From the NCBI GenBank assembly GCA_910580225.1, contig CAJTXE010000002.1, forward strand, positions 115,386 through 179,385: a DNA stretch of 64,000 bases. Direction: 5' to 3'. Shown piece after piece: positions 1-8,762 of the stretch (position 1 is its first letter; each line of letters opens with the position of its first letter). The notes beneath the pieces are model-generated. The model had not been told where the DNA came from. It was given only the letters and a program-made list of their open reading frames with translations, and did no database searches. This DNA is from an uncultured Acetatifactor sp. (GTDB lineage Bacteria > Bacillota > Clostridia > Lachnospirales > Lachnospiraceae). Both the position numbers and the translations under genes were made by a program.

Positions 1-507
1 TCCCAGCGGAAGGTTGCTTTTGTGGCATGTATGGGAGACTGTGATAAGGCAAACAGGGATTATGAGTACAGCGGATATCAGGACTGCCGTATGATGGGAT
101 TTGTTCCCGGAGGCGGGCCGAAATCCTGTAACAGCGGCTGCCTGGGATATGGTACCTGCGCGGAAGTATGTCCCTTTGACGCGATTCATGTGGTGAATGG
201 TGTGGCAGTGGTAGACAGGGAGAAATGCAAGGCCTGTGGGAAATGCGTGGAGGTATGTCCGAAGCATTTGATTTCATTGATTCCGTATCAGGCAGAATAT
301 GCGGTTGCCTGCAGTTCAGCGGATAAGGGGCCTGTAACGATGAAAGCATGTCAGAGCGGCTGTATCGGCTGCGGGCTGTGTATGCGCAATTGTCCGGCTC
401 ACGCGGTGAACGTAAAGGATTTCCATGCGGTGATTGATCAGGAAAAGTGTACCGGCTGCGGTACCTGTGCGGAAAAATGTCCGAAGAAGTGTATTGTTAA
501 AATGTAG
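1..507 (+). CDS. rnfB: Electron transport complex subunit RnfB, C-terminal part
   Basis: The reading frame is open from base 1, so the 5' end lies outside the window. The visible part is almost entirely cysteine motifs of 4Fe-4S ferredoxin type, for example CKACGKCVEVCP and CTGCGTCAEKCP, with four clusters likely. The CNSGCLGYGTC segment is typical of RnfB. In the family, RnfB is the poly-ferredoxin subunit of the membrane Rnf complex that moves electrons between reduced ferredoxin and NAD while pumping Na+ or H+. The other rnf genes would be expected upstream, outside this window. The missing N-terminus should contain the single membrane anchor and first cluster. Confidence 0.88.
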   Translation, partial: SQRKVAFVACMGDCDKANRDYEYSGYQDCRMMGFVPGGGPKSCNSGCLGYGTCAEVCPFDAIHVVNGVAVVDREKCKACGKCVEVCPKHLISLIPYQAEYAVACSSADKGPVTMKACQSGCIGCGLCMRNCPAHAVNVKDFHAVIDQEKCTGCGTCAEKCPKKCIVKM

Positions 508-580
508 TAATATGTGTTCCGGCTTGATGGATTTGGATAAGACCGGAAACGCAAATGTGAAAGGAGAAAGAGCATATTGG

Positions 581-1681
581 ATGAAAATGCCAGATGATTT
601 TGATGATAATTCGAATATGACGCTGACAGTAGTGATGTCCATCGTGGCCGTATCTGCTTTTGTGGGGGTGATTCTGCTGGCAGTGCTTTTTCTGAATCAG
701 AAGACACACACGGCAAGTTATTCACAGCAGAACAGTTCTGTGCAGGCTGCCACGGAGCCGGAACCTCCTGTTGTGCTCTATCCGGATACGGAGGAGCTGC
801 TGACGGGGAGTTCTCTGCATCCGGATGACTTTGATTTCTGGGATATGTATCCGGAACCTACGGCTTCGCCTACGCCGGAGCCGACAAAGGAGCCGGAATC
901 ACCCCAGACAGATCCCTCTACAGACGGAAAGCACACATTGGTCCAGTATGCAGACGGAGAGGAAGAGTGGGTTCTGATCAGTCCTTATCTGCCGAAACAT
1001 GAGTATGATTTTACCAAACTGGTGTGCCAGTCTGATCTGATGAAATATTATGAAAACGGAAAGCAGACTTCCTATGTGGGTGTGGATATCTCCAAATATC
1101 AGGATTATGTAGACTTTGTGAAGGTGAAAAAGGCAGGAATTGACTTTGTCATGCTTCGGGTAGGGGCCAGAGGCTACGGTACAGGGCAGCTGATTTTAGA
1201 TGAATATTTCAGTGATAATTTGAAGCGAGCCACCGATGCGGGGCTGGATGTGGGAGTTTATTTTTATTCCCAGGCAATTAATAAAGATGAGGCCATAGAA
1301 GAAGCAAATATGGTTCTGGCTAATCTGGGAGACTACCAGATTACATATCCTGTGGCGTATGACATGGAACTGGTGGAAAACGATTCCGCAAGGACAGAGA
1401 ATCTGACCAGGGCAGAGAAGACAGAGATTGCCAAGGCTTTTCTGGATACCATAGCTGCATCCGGCCGTAAGACCATGATTTACGGCAATAAGGAATGGCT
1501 GATTAAGGAAGTCGATATGTCGAAGCTGACAGCATTTGACGTATGGTTGTCTCAGCCGGCGGATATTCCGGATTATCCCTATAAGTTCTCCATGTGGCAG
1601 TATGATTTTGAGGGTTCTGTGGACGGCATTGTAGGTTATGTGAATATGAACATCAGCTTTGTAAACTTTGCAGAGAAATAG
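581..1681 (+). CDS. Membrane-anchored GH25 muramidase-like protein
   Basis: A 366-residue protein with a short acidic cytoplasmic head, one membrane segment at about residues 13-38, a Pro/Thr/Glu-rich linker at about 90-115, and a GH25 lysozyme-like domain from about residue 165 to the end. The domain start GVDISKYQ and the PVAYDMEL strand carry the acidic residues expected of GH25 enzymes, which cleave the MurNAc-GlcNAc bond of peptidoglycan. The ATG at 581 is chosen because AAGGAG lies about 14 bases upstream and the predicted membrane anchor follows directly; the open frame extends further upstream into rnfB. It probably trims the wall while tethered to the outer membrane face. It is followed by a second wall hydrolase. 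Confidence 0.82.
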   Translation: MKMPDDFDDNSNMTLTVVMSIVAVSAFVGVILLAVLFLNQKTHTASYSQQNSSVQAATEPEPPVVLYPDTEELLTGSSLHPDDFDFWDMYPEPTASPTPEPTKEPESPQTDPSTDGKHTLVQYADGEEEWVLISPYLPKHEYDFTKLVCQSDLMKYYENGKQTSYVGVDISKYQDYVDFVKVKKAGIDFVMLRVGARGYGTGQLILDEYFSDNLKRATDAGLDVGVYFYSQAINKDEAIEEANMVLANLGDYQITYPVAYDMELVENDSARTENLTRAEKTEIAKAFLDTIAASGRKTMIYGNKEWLIKEVDMSKLTAFDVWLSQPADIPDYPYKFSMWQYDFEGSVDGIVGYVNMNISFVNFAEK

Positions 1682-1768
1682 AAAGACATATTTTCAGGAC
1701 TTTTCTCATATATTGATAGTACGGACAGGCTCTTATCCGGATGTTCGGTGGGGAAAGGACTGAGAGAT

Positions 1769-2422
1769 ATGTATAAAAAAGCGGTAACTTCGTTGCTATT
1801 GTTGGGTTTTGCACTAATGGCATGCGTCCTGTGCGTGAGAGAGTTGGACGGGTTGAAGCTGTACCAGCAGCCGGTGCAGGATCTGAGGCTGGGTCTTGAG
1901 GAGCTGGAGGAGGAATGGGCCGGGAAAGCGGAAGCAGAGAAAGAAGCCGGTGAAAAGGGTCTGGGAATCGCGGATGTAGCTGTATCCGGGCAGAGGACAG
2001 TTGCTTTTCTTGTGGTAGAGCAACAATATATGTATGATTTAACAGATACAGATCTGGAAGTGCTGCTGCGGATTGTGGAAGCGGAAGCCGGAAGCGAGGA
2101 TGAGGATGGGAAACTCCTGGTGGCGAACGTGGTGCTTAATCGACTGAACAGCGAGGCATTTCCGGATACTGTGTCAGAGGTGGTCTTTCAGAGAGAGAAG
2201 GGAGTATCACAGTTTTCTCCTGTGGCCAACGGAAGCTACTACAAAGTGCGTGTCAGCGAGGAGACGGTCAGCGCGGTGGAACGGGCCCTGATGGGGGAGG
2301 ATATTTCTCAGGGAGCACTCTATTTTGTTGCCAGAAAATATGCTGACAGCAGTAAAGTAGAATGGTTTGACCGAAATCTTACATATTTGTTTGTACATGG
2401 CGGACATGAGTTTTTCAAATAA
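1769..2422 (+). CDS. SleB-like cell wall hydrolase with N-terminal membrane anchor
   Basis: A 217-residue protein with an N-terminal hydrophobic segment (about residues 4-20) and a charged linker. The C-terminal hydrolase_2/SleB-type domain runs from about residue 91 to the end. The LLRIVEAEAG motif supplies the catalytic glutamate of this family and LVANVVLNRL is a conserved helix. SleB/CwlJ relatives act on spore cortex peptidoglycan; whether this one is spore-specific or vegetative cannot be told from sequence. ATG 1769 is preferred over an in-frame GTG at 1748 because GGGAAAGG sits 9-10 bases before it. Confidence 0.82.
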   Translation: MYKKAVTSLLLLGFALMACVLCVRELDGLKLYQQPVQDLRLGLEELEEEWAGKAEAEKEAGEKGLGIADVAVSGQRTVAFLVVEQQYMYDLTDTDLEVLLRIVEAEAGSEDEDGKLLVANVVLNRLNSEAFPDTVSEVVFQREKGVSQFSPVANGSYYKVRVSEETVSAVERALMGEDISQGALYFVARKYADSSKVEWFDRNLTYLFVHGGHEFFK

Positions 2423-2451
2423 TGTCCAGATGATGGTTGGTGCCCGGATGC

Positions 2452-2480
2452 TTGCACCGGATGTGAAATTATGGTATACT
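2452..2480 (+). promoter_or_regulatory. Sigma-A type promoter for thrC
   Basis: TTGCAC (2452-2457) and TATACT (2475-2480) are 17 bases apart, with a TGG extended -10 just before the -10 box. The site lies in the 160-base gap between the SleB-like gene and the thrC start at 2584, giving a leader of about 95 bases. Confidence 0.65.
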
Positions 2481-2583
2481 TTCACAGTATCCCCATACAT
2501 TCAGCAGCCAGACCATGCAGGAAGGACTGGGGGTAGATTTTGATCCTTTCAAAACAAAGAGACAGCAGATCGAAGGAGAATAT

Positions 2584-4071
2584 ATGGAAGTATTATATGG
2601 AAGTACAAGAAGCAGAGGAACATCGGTGACGGCTTCACAGGCTATTCTGCAGGGGCTTTCCCATGACGGAGGATTGTTTGTTCCGGATCATATTCCTGTA
2701 CTGGACAAGAGTCTACAGGAACTGGCAGGGATGGACTATCGGCAGACTGCCTATGAAGTGATGAAGCTGTTTCTGACCGATTTTACGGAGAGCGAGCTGA
2801 AAGCCTGTATTGACAGAGCTTATGATACAAAATTTGATACGGCGGATGTGGTGTCTTTCAGAGAGGCCGGGCAGGCTTATTATCTGGAACTGTTTCATGG
2901 CCCCACCATTGCGTTTAAGGACATGGCATTGTCGATTCTGCCCCATCTGATGATAACTGCCGCAAAGAAGAATCATGTGGAGAGGGAGATTGTTATTCTG
3001 ACTGCTACTTCCGGAGATACGGGGAAGGCAGCACTGGCCGGATTTGCGGACGTAGAGGGTACCAGGATTATTGTCTTTTATCCCAAAAACGGTGTCAGCC
3101 CCATTCAGGAGAAGCAGATGCTTACCCAGAGAGGGGAGAATACCCTGGTGGTGGGAATCCATGGTAATTTTGATGATGCCCAGACCGGTGTGAAGAAACT
3201 TTTTTCTGACAGAGCACTGGCTGCGGAGCTGGCGGCCGGAGGATATCAGTTCTCCTCGGCGAACTCTATCAATATCGGACGACTGGTTCCACAGATATGC
3301 TACTATGTATATGCCTACGGGAAAATGCTGCGGCAGGGAACCATTAAGCAGGGAGAACTGGTGAATGTGGTGGTGCCTACAGGAAACTTCGGCAATATTC
3401 TGGCGGCTTTCTATGCCAAAAATATGGGACTGCCTGTGGGTAAACTGATCTGTGCCTCCAATGACAATAAGGTGCTGTATGATTTTTTTCGGACGGGTGT
3501 GTATGACAGAAACAGGGAGTTTGTGCTGACGACTTCCCCGTCAATGGATATCCTGATCTCCAGCAATCTGGAGCGCCTGGTGTATCGGATTGCCGGAGAC
3601 GACGGGGAGCGGACAAAAGAACTGATGGCAGCGTTGAGCGGAGAGGGAAAATACCAAATAACGGACAATATGAGGGCATTGCTGTCGGATTTCTATGGAA
3701 ATTATGCCACGGAAGAAGAGACAGAGGCGGAAATCCGTCGACTTTACGAGACGTGGGGGTATGTGATCGATACCCATACCGCAGTGGCATCTGCAGTATA
3801 TCGGAAATATCGGGAAGAGACAGGAGACAGGCATAAGACGATCATTGCATCCACGGCCAGTCCCTATAAATTTACCAGAAGCGTCATGAAGGCCATTGAT
3901 GCGGGGTATGACGAAAAGGGAGATTTCGAGCTGGCGGATGAACTGGAGAAACTATCCGGCGTGAAGATTCCGGCGGCGGTGGAGGAGATCCGCATTGCTC
4001 CCATATTGCATGATAAGCAGTGTGAGGTGGACGGAATGAAGGATGTGGTAAAGGAATTTCTGCAGTTATAA
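2584..4071 (+). CDS. thrC: Threonine synthase
   Basis: A 495-residue PLP enzyme that converts O-phosphohomoserine to threonine. The PLP-lysine motif HGPTIAFKDMAL lies near residue 112, and the phosphate-binding TSGDTG motif follows. The N-terminal YGSTRSRG and GLFVP segments are typical of the long bacterial/fungal form. The start is set at ATG 2584 because AAGGAGA lies about five bases upstream and the protein then begins where the family begins; the longer open frame from 2515 is leader. It is separated from deoC by a short gap and probably shares a transcript with deoC and the peptidase. Confidence 0.95.
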   Translation: MEVLYGSTRSRGTSVTASQAILQGLSHDGGLFVPDHIPVLDKSLQELAGMDYRQTAYEVMKLFLTDFTESELKACIDRAYDTKFDTADVVSFREAGQAYYLELFHGPTIAFKDMALSILPHLMITAAKKNHVEREIVILTATSGDTGKAALAGFADVEGTRIIVFYPKNGVSPIQEKQMLTQRGENTLVVGIHGNFDDAQTGVKKLFSDRALAAELAAGGYQFSSANSINIGRLVPQICYYVYAYGKMLRQGTIKQGELVNVVVPTGNFGNILAAFYAKNMGLPVGKLICASNDNKVLYDFFRTGVYDRNREFVLTTSPSMDILISSNLERLVYRIAGDDGERTKELMAALSGEGKYQITDNMRALLSDFYGNYATEEETEAEIRRLYETWGYVIDTHTAVASAVYRKYREETGDRHKTIIASTASPYKFTRSVMKAIDAGYDEKGDFELADELEKLSGVKIPAAVEEIRIAPILHDKQCEVDGMKDVVKEFLQL

Positions 4072-4090
4072 AACAGCATTGGCGGGAATA

Positions 4091-4119
4091 AAGAAGTCGG
4101 AACCGAAGAAGTCGGAACC
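4091..4119 (+). repeat. 14-bp tandem duplication upstream of deoC
   Basis: The sequence AAGAAGTCGGAACC occurs at 4091-4104 and again at 4106-4119, separated by one G. It lies in the short thrC-deoC spacer and is outside both coding regions. It looks like a recent slippage duplication; no function is evident. Confidence 0.8.
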
Positions 4120-4155
4120 AGGTGAGAAAGAGGCGGATGCAGATTGGAAGAAACG

Positions 4156-4812
4156 ATGAAAATGACAATGGAAGAAATGCTTGGCAAGGTGGATCACACC
4201 CTGTTAAAGCCTTATGCCACATGGGAGGATATACGGAAACTTTGTGATGAAGCGCTGGAATATCATACCGCAAGTGTGTGTGTGCCTCCTGCTTATGTTA
4301 AATCCATTCATGAGGCATATGGGGAAAAGATCAATATCTGTACAGTGGTGGGTTTTCCGCTGGGTTACTGTGTCACGGCAGCCAAGCTGGCCGAAGTCAG
4401 GGAGGCGCTGGCTGACGGCTGTAACGAGATTGACATGGTAATCAATATCGGTGATGTAAAAAACGGAAATTTCGATAAGATAGAGACGGAAATCCGAATC
4501 TTAAAAAAGGCCTGCGGAGAGCATATTCTGAAGGTTATTATAGAAACCTGCTATCTGACAGAGGAGGAGAAAATTGCTCTCTGCCGGGTTGTGACAAATG
4601 GGGGAGCGGATTACATCAAAACTTCCACAGGATTCGGAACAGGCGGCGCCGTGAAGGCGGATGTGGAGCTGTTTCGAAGATATATCGGCCCGAATGTGAA
4701 GATTAAGGCTGCCGGAGGGATATCAACATTGGAAGAACTGGAGATGTTTCTGGACCTGGGCTGTGACAGGGTAGGAACGTCCAGGGCAGTCAGCCTGTGC
4801 AGAAAAGCCTGA
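4156..4812 (+). CDS. deoC: Deoxyribose-phosphate aldolase
   Basis: A 218-residue class I aldolase that splits 2-deoxyribose-5-phosphate into glyceraldehyde-3-phosphate and acetaldehyde in deoxynucleoside breakdown. Family motifs are the N-terminal KVDHTLLKP, the EIDMVINIG strand, and YIKTSTGFG, whose lysine (about residue 155) is the Schiff-base residue. KIKAAGGI supplies the second active-site lysine. ATG 4156 follows a GGAAG at suitable distance; TTG 4144 is an in-frame alternative adding four residues. No deoD, deoA or deoB is adjacent, so it stands apart from the usual deo cluster. Confidence 0.95.
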   Translation: MKMTMEEMLGKVDHTLLKPYATWEDIRKLCDEALEYHTASVCVPPAYVKSIHEAYGEKINICTVVGFPLGYCVTAAKLAEVREALADGCNEIDMVINIGDVKNGNFDKIETEIRILKKACGEHILKVIIETCYLTEEEKIALCRVVTNGGADYIKTSTGFGTGGAVKADVELFRRYIGPNVKIKAAGGISTLEELEMFLDLGCDRVGTSRAVSLCRKA

Positions 4813-4878
4813 ACAGAAAAAGGGAAGGCTGAACTATAGACAAATAAGAGAGAGACAAAGAGAAAGGCGAAGAGGAAA

Positions 4879-6678
4879 ATGGAAAACACAATCATTCAGG
4901 GCAGGCTTGCGGCACTGAGGTCGCAGATGAAAGAGCATGGAATCGACTATTATATGATTCCTACCGCGGATTTCCACAATTCCGAGTATGTGAACGATTA
5001 TTTTAAGGTGAGAGAGTATTTCTGCGGGTTTACAGGCTCCAGCGGAATATTGCTGGTGTGGCAGGAGGGAGCAGGTCTGTGGACCGACGGCAGATACTTT
5101 ATTCAGGCAGAGCATGAACTGGAAGGTACTACGGTTACATTGTTCCGTATGAGGGATGAAGGGGTTCCCGATATTCCGGAATTTCTGCAGCAGAATATGA
5201 AACCGGGGCAGACGTTGGGATTCGACGGCAGAGTGATTTCTGCACAGGCAGGAAAGGACTATGAGAAGAGGTTGGCTGCCAAGCAGGTTTCCATCGTTTA
5301 TGACAGGGATCTTGCCGAGACAATCTGGACGGACAGACCGGCATTTCCGGCAGGAAAGGTGACTGTACTGGAGGAGGAGATCGCCGGCAGGAGCTTTGAA
5401 GAAAAGCGCGGGGATGTGATGCAGAAGGTGGAAAAAGAGGGGGCAGAGAGCTTTCTTCTGACCAAACTGGACGATCTGATGTGGCTGTTTAATATCAGAG
5501 GCTGCGATGTGGAATGCAATCCGGTGGCCATCTCTTACGGTTATCTGACCAAGGAGAAGACTGTGTTGTTTATTCAGAAGAGTGCGCTGGATGACAGTGT
5601 ATGGTCCTATCTGAATGAAAAAGGAATCGAGGTAGAGGAATATGATGAAATCGTGAAGTATCTGCAGAATCTGTCCGCAGAAGGAAAGATTTTGGTGGAC
5701 GGGCGCTATTGCAGTTACTGTCTGTATAAGACCATGGCAGAAAAACAGACTTTGGTGGAGAAAAAGAATCCTACTGAGCTGTTAAAGGCAATCAAGAATC
5801 CTGTGGAGCTGGCCAACATGGAGAAATATTATCTCAAGGACAGTCTGGCTCTGACAAAGTTTATCCACTGGCTGAAGAAGAATATCGGCAGGATGGAGAT
5901 CACAGAAATTACCGCGGCGGATAAGCTGGAAGCCTTCCGAAGGGAGATTCCGGAATGTCTGGGACTTTCCTTCCCCACTATCGGCGGCTACAAGGCAAAT
6001 GCAGCCATGATGCATTATGAGGCTACTCCGGAGAGTCATGCAGTGTTAGCACCGGAAGGTCTGTTTTTGGTAGATTCCGGCGGACAGTATCTGGGAGCCA
6101 CCACAGATGTGACCAGAACCATTGTACTGGGACCCATTTCCGAGGAGATCAAAAGGCACTACACAGCCGTAGCGGCAGGTATGCTGCAGATGACCAATGC
6201 CAGATGGCTTCACGGCTGCACAGGGCGGAACCTGGATATCCTGGCTCGTCAGCCCATATGGAATATGAGTTTGGATTACAAATGCGGTACCGGTCACGGT
6301 GTAGGCTATATTCTCAATGTGCATGAAGGCCCGCAGGGACTTTCCTGGCAGTATGCGGAGGGACGGTCTGAGGCTGTGATCGAGGCCGGCATGGACGTAA
6401 CCAATGAGCCCGGCATCTATATCGAAGGAAGCCATGGCATCCGCATTGAGAACGTGATGGTGGCGGAGAATGATGTGAAGAATGAGTACGGTCAGTTCAT
6501 GCATTTCAGGACCATCACCTGGGTGCCTCTGGACATGGAAGCCATTGATGAGAAATATATGACGGAGACTCAGAGAGATTATCTGTATGCTTATCAGAAG
6601 GAAGTATTCGAGAAGCTGTCCCCTTATCTGGATGAGGAGGAGCGGGAATGGCTGCGGGCAGAGACAGGGGTTTTGTAA
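4879..6678 (+). CDS. Xaa-Pro aminopeptidase (M24B, aminopeptidase P family)
   Basis: A 599-residue cytoplasmic metallopeptidase expected to remove N-terminal residues preceding proline. The two N-terminal creatinase-like domains occupy about the first 300 residues. The C-terminal pita-bread domain carries the dinuclear metal ligands: aspartates in LVDSGG and TTDVTRT, the histidine in GTGHGVG, and glutamates in NEPGIYIE and RIENVMV. The length matches the long aminopeptidase P2 type. It starts 66 bases after deoC, with AAGAGGAAA before ATG 4879, and probably belongs to the same transcript. Confidence 0.92.
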   Translation: MENTIIQGRLAALRSQMKEHGIDYYMIPTADFHNSEYVNDYFKVREYFCGFTGSSGILLVWQEGAGLWTDGRYFIQAEHELEGTTVTLFRMRDEGVPDIPEFLQQNMKPGQTLGFDGRVISAQAGKDYEKRLAAKQVSIVYDRDLAETIWTDRPAFPAGKVTVLEEEIAGRSFEEKRGDVMQKVEKEGAESFLLTKLDDLMWLFNIRGCDVECNPVAISYGYLTKEKTVLFIQKSALDDSVWSYLNEKGIEVEEYDEIVKYLQNLSAEGKILVDGRYCSYCLYKTMAEKQTLVEKKNPTELLKAIKNPVELANMEKYYLKDSLALTKFIHWLKKNIGRMEITEITAADKLEAFRREIPECLGLSFPTIGGYKANAAMMHYEATPESHAVLAPEGLFLVDSGGQYLGATTDVTRTIVLGPISEEIKRHYTAVAAGMLQMTNARWLHGCTGRNLDILARQPIWNMSLDYKCGTGHGVGYILNVHEGPQGLSWQYAEGRSEAVIEAGMDVTNEPGIYIEGSHGIRIENVMVAENDVKNEYGQFMHFRTITWVPLDMEAIDEKYMTETQRDYLYAYQKEVFEKLSPYLDEEEREWLRAETGVL

Positions 6679-6712
6679 ATGTTAAATCGTTATAAAATAT
6701 CAAAGGGCTTTC

Positions 6713-6741
6713 TTGACTTTTAGGCATAGTTTTGAGATAAT
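6713..6741 (+). promoter_or_regulatory. Strong sigma-A type promoter for pckA
   Basis: TTGACT (6713-6718) and GATAAT (6736-6741) are spaced by 17 bases, close to consensus. Initiation near 6748 would give a leader of about 80 bases before the pckA start at 6827. Confidence 0.7.
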
Positions 6742-6771
6742 AAGGAAGATCCGTAAAAATATCATTTACTT

Positions 6772-6790
6772 CCCGCAGGCCCTGTGCGGG
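6772..6790 (+). promoter_or_regulatory. Leader hairpin upstream of pckA
   Basis: CCCGCA (6772-6777) and TGCGGG (6785-6790) form a six-pair GC-rich stem with a seven-base loop. It lies between the promoter and the AAGGAGG ribosome site. There is no U-run after it, so it is not a simple terminator; an mRNA-stabilising 5' hairpin is a plausible role. Confidence 0.5.
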
Positions 6791-6826
6791 AGAGTAGGAA
6801 ATACCATTTTAAGGAGGACGATACCA

Positions 6827-8524
6827 ATGTCAACAAAGGCGTATTACCCCATTTCAGAAATCGGTGCCGGAAAGCCCGGTTTCAGCAAGACACGTTCTAT
6901 CATTGAGGGCGCTTTCTACGGCAACAATGTAGTAAAGGTGAACACCCTGAAGGAAGCATATGAGCTGGCTAAGAATTCCCCCGGCACAATCGTTACCGAT
7001 ATGCCGGTCTACCGTGCAGAAGAAATCGGTCTGGAGAAGGATGCCAAAGTTCTGCTGTTCAACGACGGCGCAGTTACCGGACGTTATGCACAGGCGCGCC
7101 GCATCAAGGGTGAACCCGGTGTAGATGCTGCCAAGCTGGACAAGGTGGTTATGGACGCTATCTACAAGACCCGTTGGCAGACTCTGTATCATGTGGAGTG
7201 CTACATCGGCCTGGATCCCGAATTCATGGCAAAGGCACATCTGCTGATTCCCGAAGGGGAAGAGAATATCATGTACAACTGGATGCTGAATTTCCAGTAC
7301 ATGTCCGATACTTATGTGAAGATGTATAAGGAATCCCAGCCTATCGGCGGAGGCAAGGAGCCGGATATCTATATCTTCTCCAATCCTCAGTGGGTACCTA
7401 CACCCAGTCCCGATGTGGACTACAGCTGCTTAAGCGATGATCTGACCCTGTGCTATTTCGACACAGATCAGAACTGTGCCGCTATTTTGGGCATGAAGTA
7501 TTTCGGAGAGCACAAGAAGGGGACATTGACCATGGCATGGGCTATGGCAAACAGGAACGGCTATGCTTCCTGCCATGGCGGACAGAAGGAGTATCTCCTT
7601 GCTGACGGCAGCAAATTTGTTGCTTCTGTATATGGTCTGTCAGGATCCGGCAAGTCTACTCTGACCCACGCAAAGCACAATGGCAAGTATGAAATTAAGG
7701 TTCTTCATGACGATGCATTTATCATCAATACAGATACCTGTGCATCCGTAGCTCTGGAGCCTACCTATTTCGATAAGACAGCAGATTATCCTACCGGCTG
7801 TGCAGACAATAAGTTCCTTCTTACCGCTCAGAACTGCTCTGCTACTCTGGATGAGGACGGAAAGCTTCAGCTGGTGACAGAGGACATCAGGAACGGCAAT
7901 GGCCGTGCCATCAAGTCCAAGTTGTGGAGTCCCAACCGTGTGGATAAGATTGATGCTCCAGTGAATGCTATTTTCTGGATTATGAAAGATCCCACCATTC
8001 CGCCTGTAGTGAAGCTGAAAGGTGCTGCACTGGCATCTGTAATGGGTGCTACTCTGGCTACCAAGACTTCCACCGCAGAGCGTGTGGCAGCAGGTACCGA
8101 TATGAATGCACTGCGTATCGTTCCTTATGCGAACCCGTTCAGGACCTATCCTCTGGTAAATGATTATGAGAAGTTCAAGAAGCTGGTTGAAGAGAAGAAT
8201 GTGGACTGCTATATCATCAATACCGGTGACTTTATGGGCAAGAAGGTAAAACCTGCTGATACTCTGGGCATTCTGGAGGCTATTGTGGAGAAGAGAGCGA
8301 CCTTTACACAGTGGGGACCTTTCGGGGATATCGAGATTATGGATTGGGAAGGCTTCACACCTGACCTTGGCGATGCAGATTACGTGAAGGCTCTTCAGGG
8401 TGCTATGCAGAATCGTGTGGACGCTGTGGAAGGCTTCGCTACCAAGAAGGAAGGTTATGACAAGCTGCCTGATGAGGCGCTTGCTGCTTTGAAGAAAATT
8501 GTTGACGAGGCTGCCAGTCTGTAA
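6827..8524 (+). CDS. pckA: Phosphoenolpyruvate carboxykinase (ATP)
   Basis: A 565-residue enzyme interconverting oxaloacetate plus ATP with PEP plus CO2 plus ADP. The kinase P-loop GLSGSGKST lies near residues 270-278, followed by the metal-binding HDDAF motif. In anaerobes it often runs in the PEP-to-oxaloacetate direction, conserving ATP during succinate or aspartate formation; that direction is inference here. The start is fixed by AAGGAGG at 6811-6817 and ATG 6827; the open frame upstream includes the promoter and leader. It is a single-gene transcript ended by a strong terminator. Confidence 0.93.
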   Translation: MSTKAYYPISEIGAGKPGFSKTRSIIEGAFYGNNVVKVNTLKEAYELAKNSPGTIVTDMPVYRAEEIGLEKDAKVLLFNDGAVTGRYAQARRIKGEPGVDAAKLDKVVMDAIYKTRWQTLYHVECYIGLDPEFMAKAHLLIPEGEENIMYNWMLNFQYMSDTYVKMYKESQPIGGGKEPDIYIFSNPQWVPTPSPDVDYSCLSDDLTLCYFDTDQNCAAILGMKYFGEHKKGTLTMAWAMANRNGYASCHGGQKEYLLADGSKFVASVYGLSGSGKSTLTHAKHNGKYEIKVLHDDAFIINTDTCASVALEPTYFDKTADYPTGCADNKFLLTAQNCSATLDEDGKLQLVTEDIRNGNGRAIKSKLWSPNRVDKIDAPVNAIFWIMKDPTIPPVVKLKGAALASVMGATLATKTSTAERVAAGTDMNALRIVPYANPFRTYPLVNDYEKFKKLVEEKNVDCYIINTGDFMGKKVKPADTLGILEAIVEKRATFTQWGPFGDIEIMDWEGFTPDLGDADYVKALQGAMQNRVDAVEGFATKKEGYDKLPDEALAALKKIVDEAASL

Positions 8525-8622
8525 GCAGACGAGAGTTTTCTGTTCTGCGTGATGTACCGCTGTAACTCAGTTAAAGACAGAGCGGTTGTTTCGCAGTTAT
8601 ATAAGAATGGATTAAATAAGAC

Positions 8623-8655
8623 AGAACGGTGGGCGATTGTCCGCCGTTCTTTTTA
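8623..8655 (+). terminator. Rho-independent terminator of pckA
   Basis: AGAACGG (8623-8629) pairs with CCGTTCT (8644-8650), extended inward by GT and GC pairs, and the stem is followed by a T-run. It lies about 100 bases after the pckA stop. Confidence 0.85.
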
Positions 8656-8660
8656 TGGGT

Positions 8661-8738
8661 AGATCCGTGCAGTGGAAGTTTGCCGCTAAAGCGGCCCACG
8701 GGCCTCACGGTGAGTGGGGATAAAATCTCCCCTACTGG
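8661..8738 (+). repeat. Dispersed hairpin repeat, copy A
   Basis: About 78 bases directly after the pckA terminator that closely match a second stretch at 23192-23268, also directly after a terminator. The shared core is AGATCCGTGCAG, GGAAG and the perfect stem GCCGCTAAAGCGGC, followed by a CA-GGG element and an imperfect inverted repeat (AGTGGGGA with TCCCCTACT here). Neither copy is coding. It resembles a REP- or MITE-like intergenic element. Confidence 0.75.
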
Positions 8739-8762
8739 ATTACAAATGGATTTCGGGAGAAA

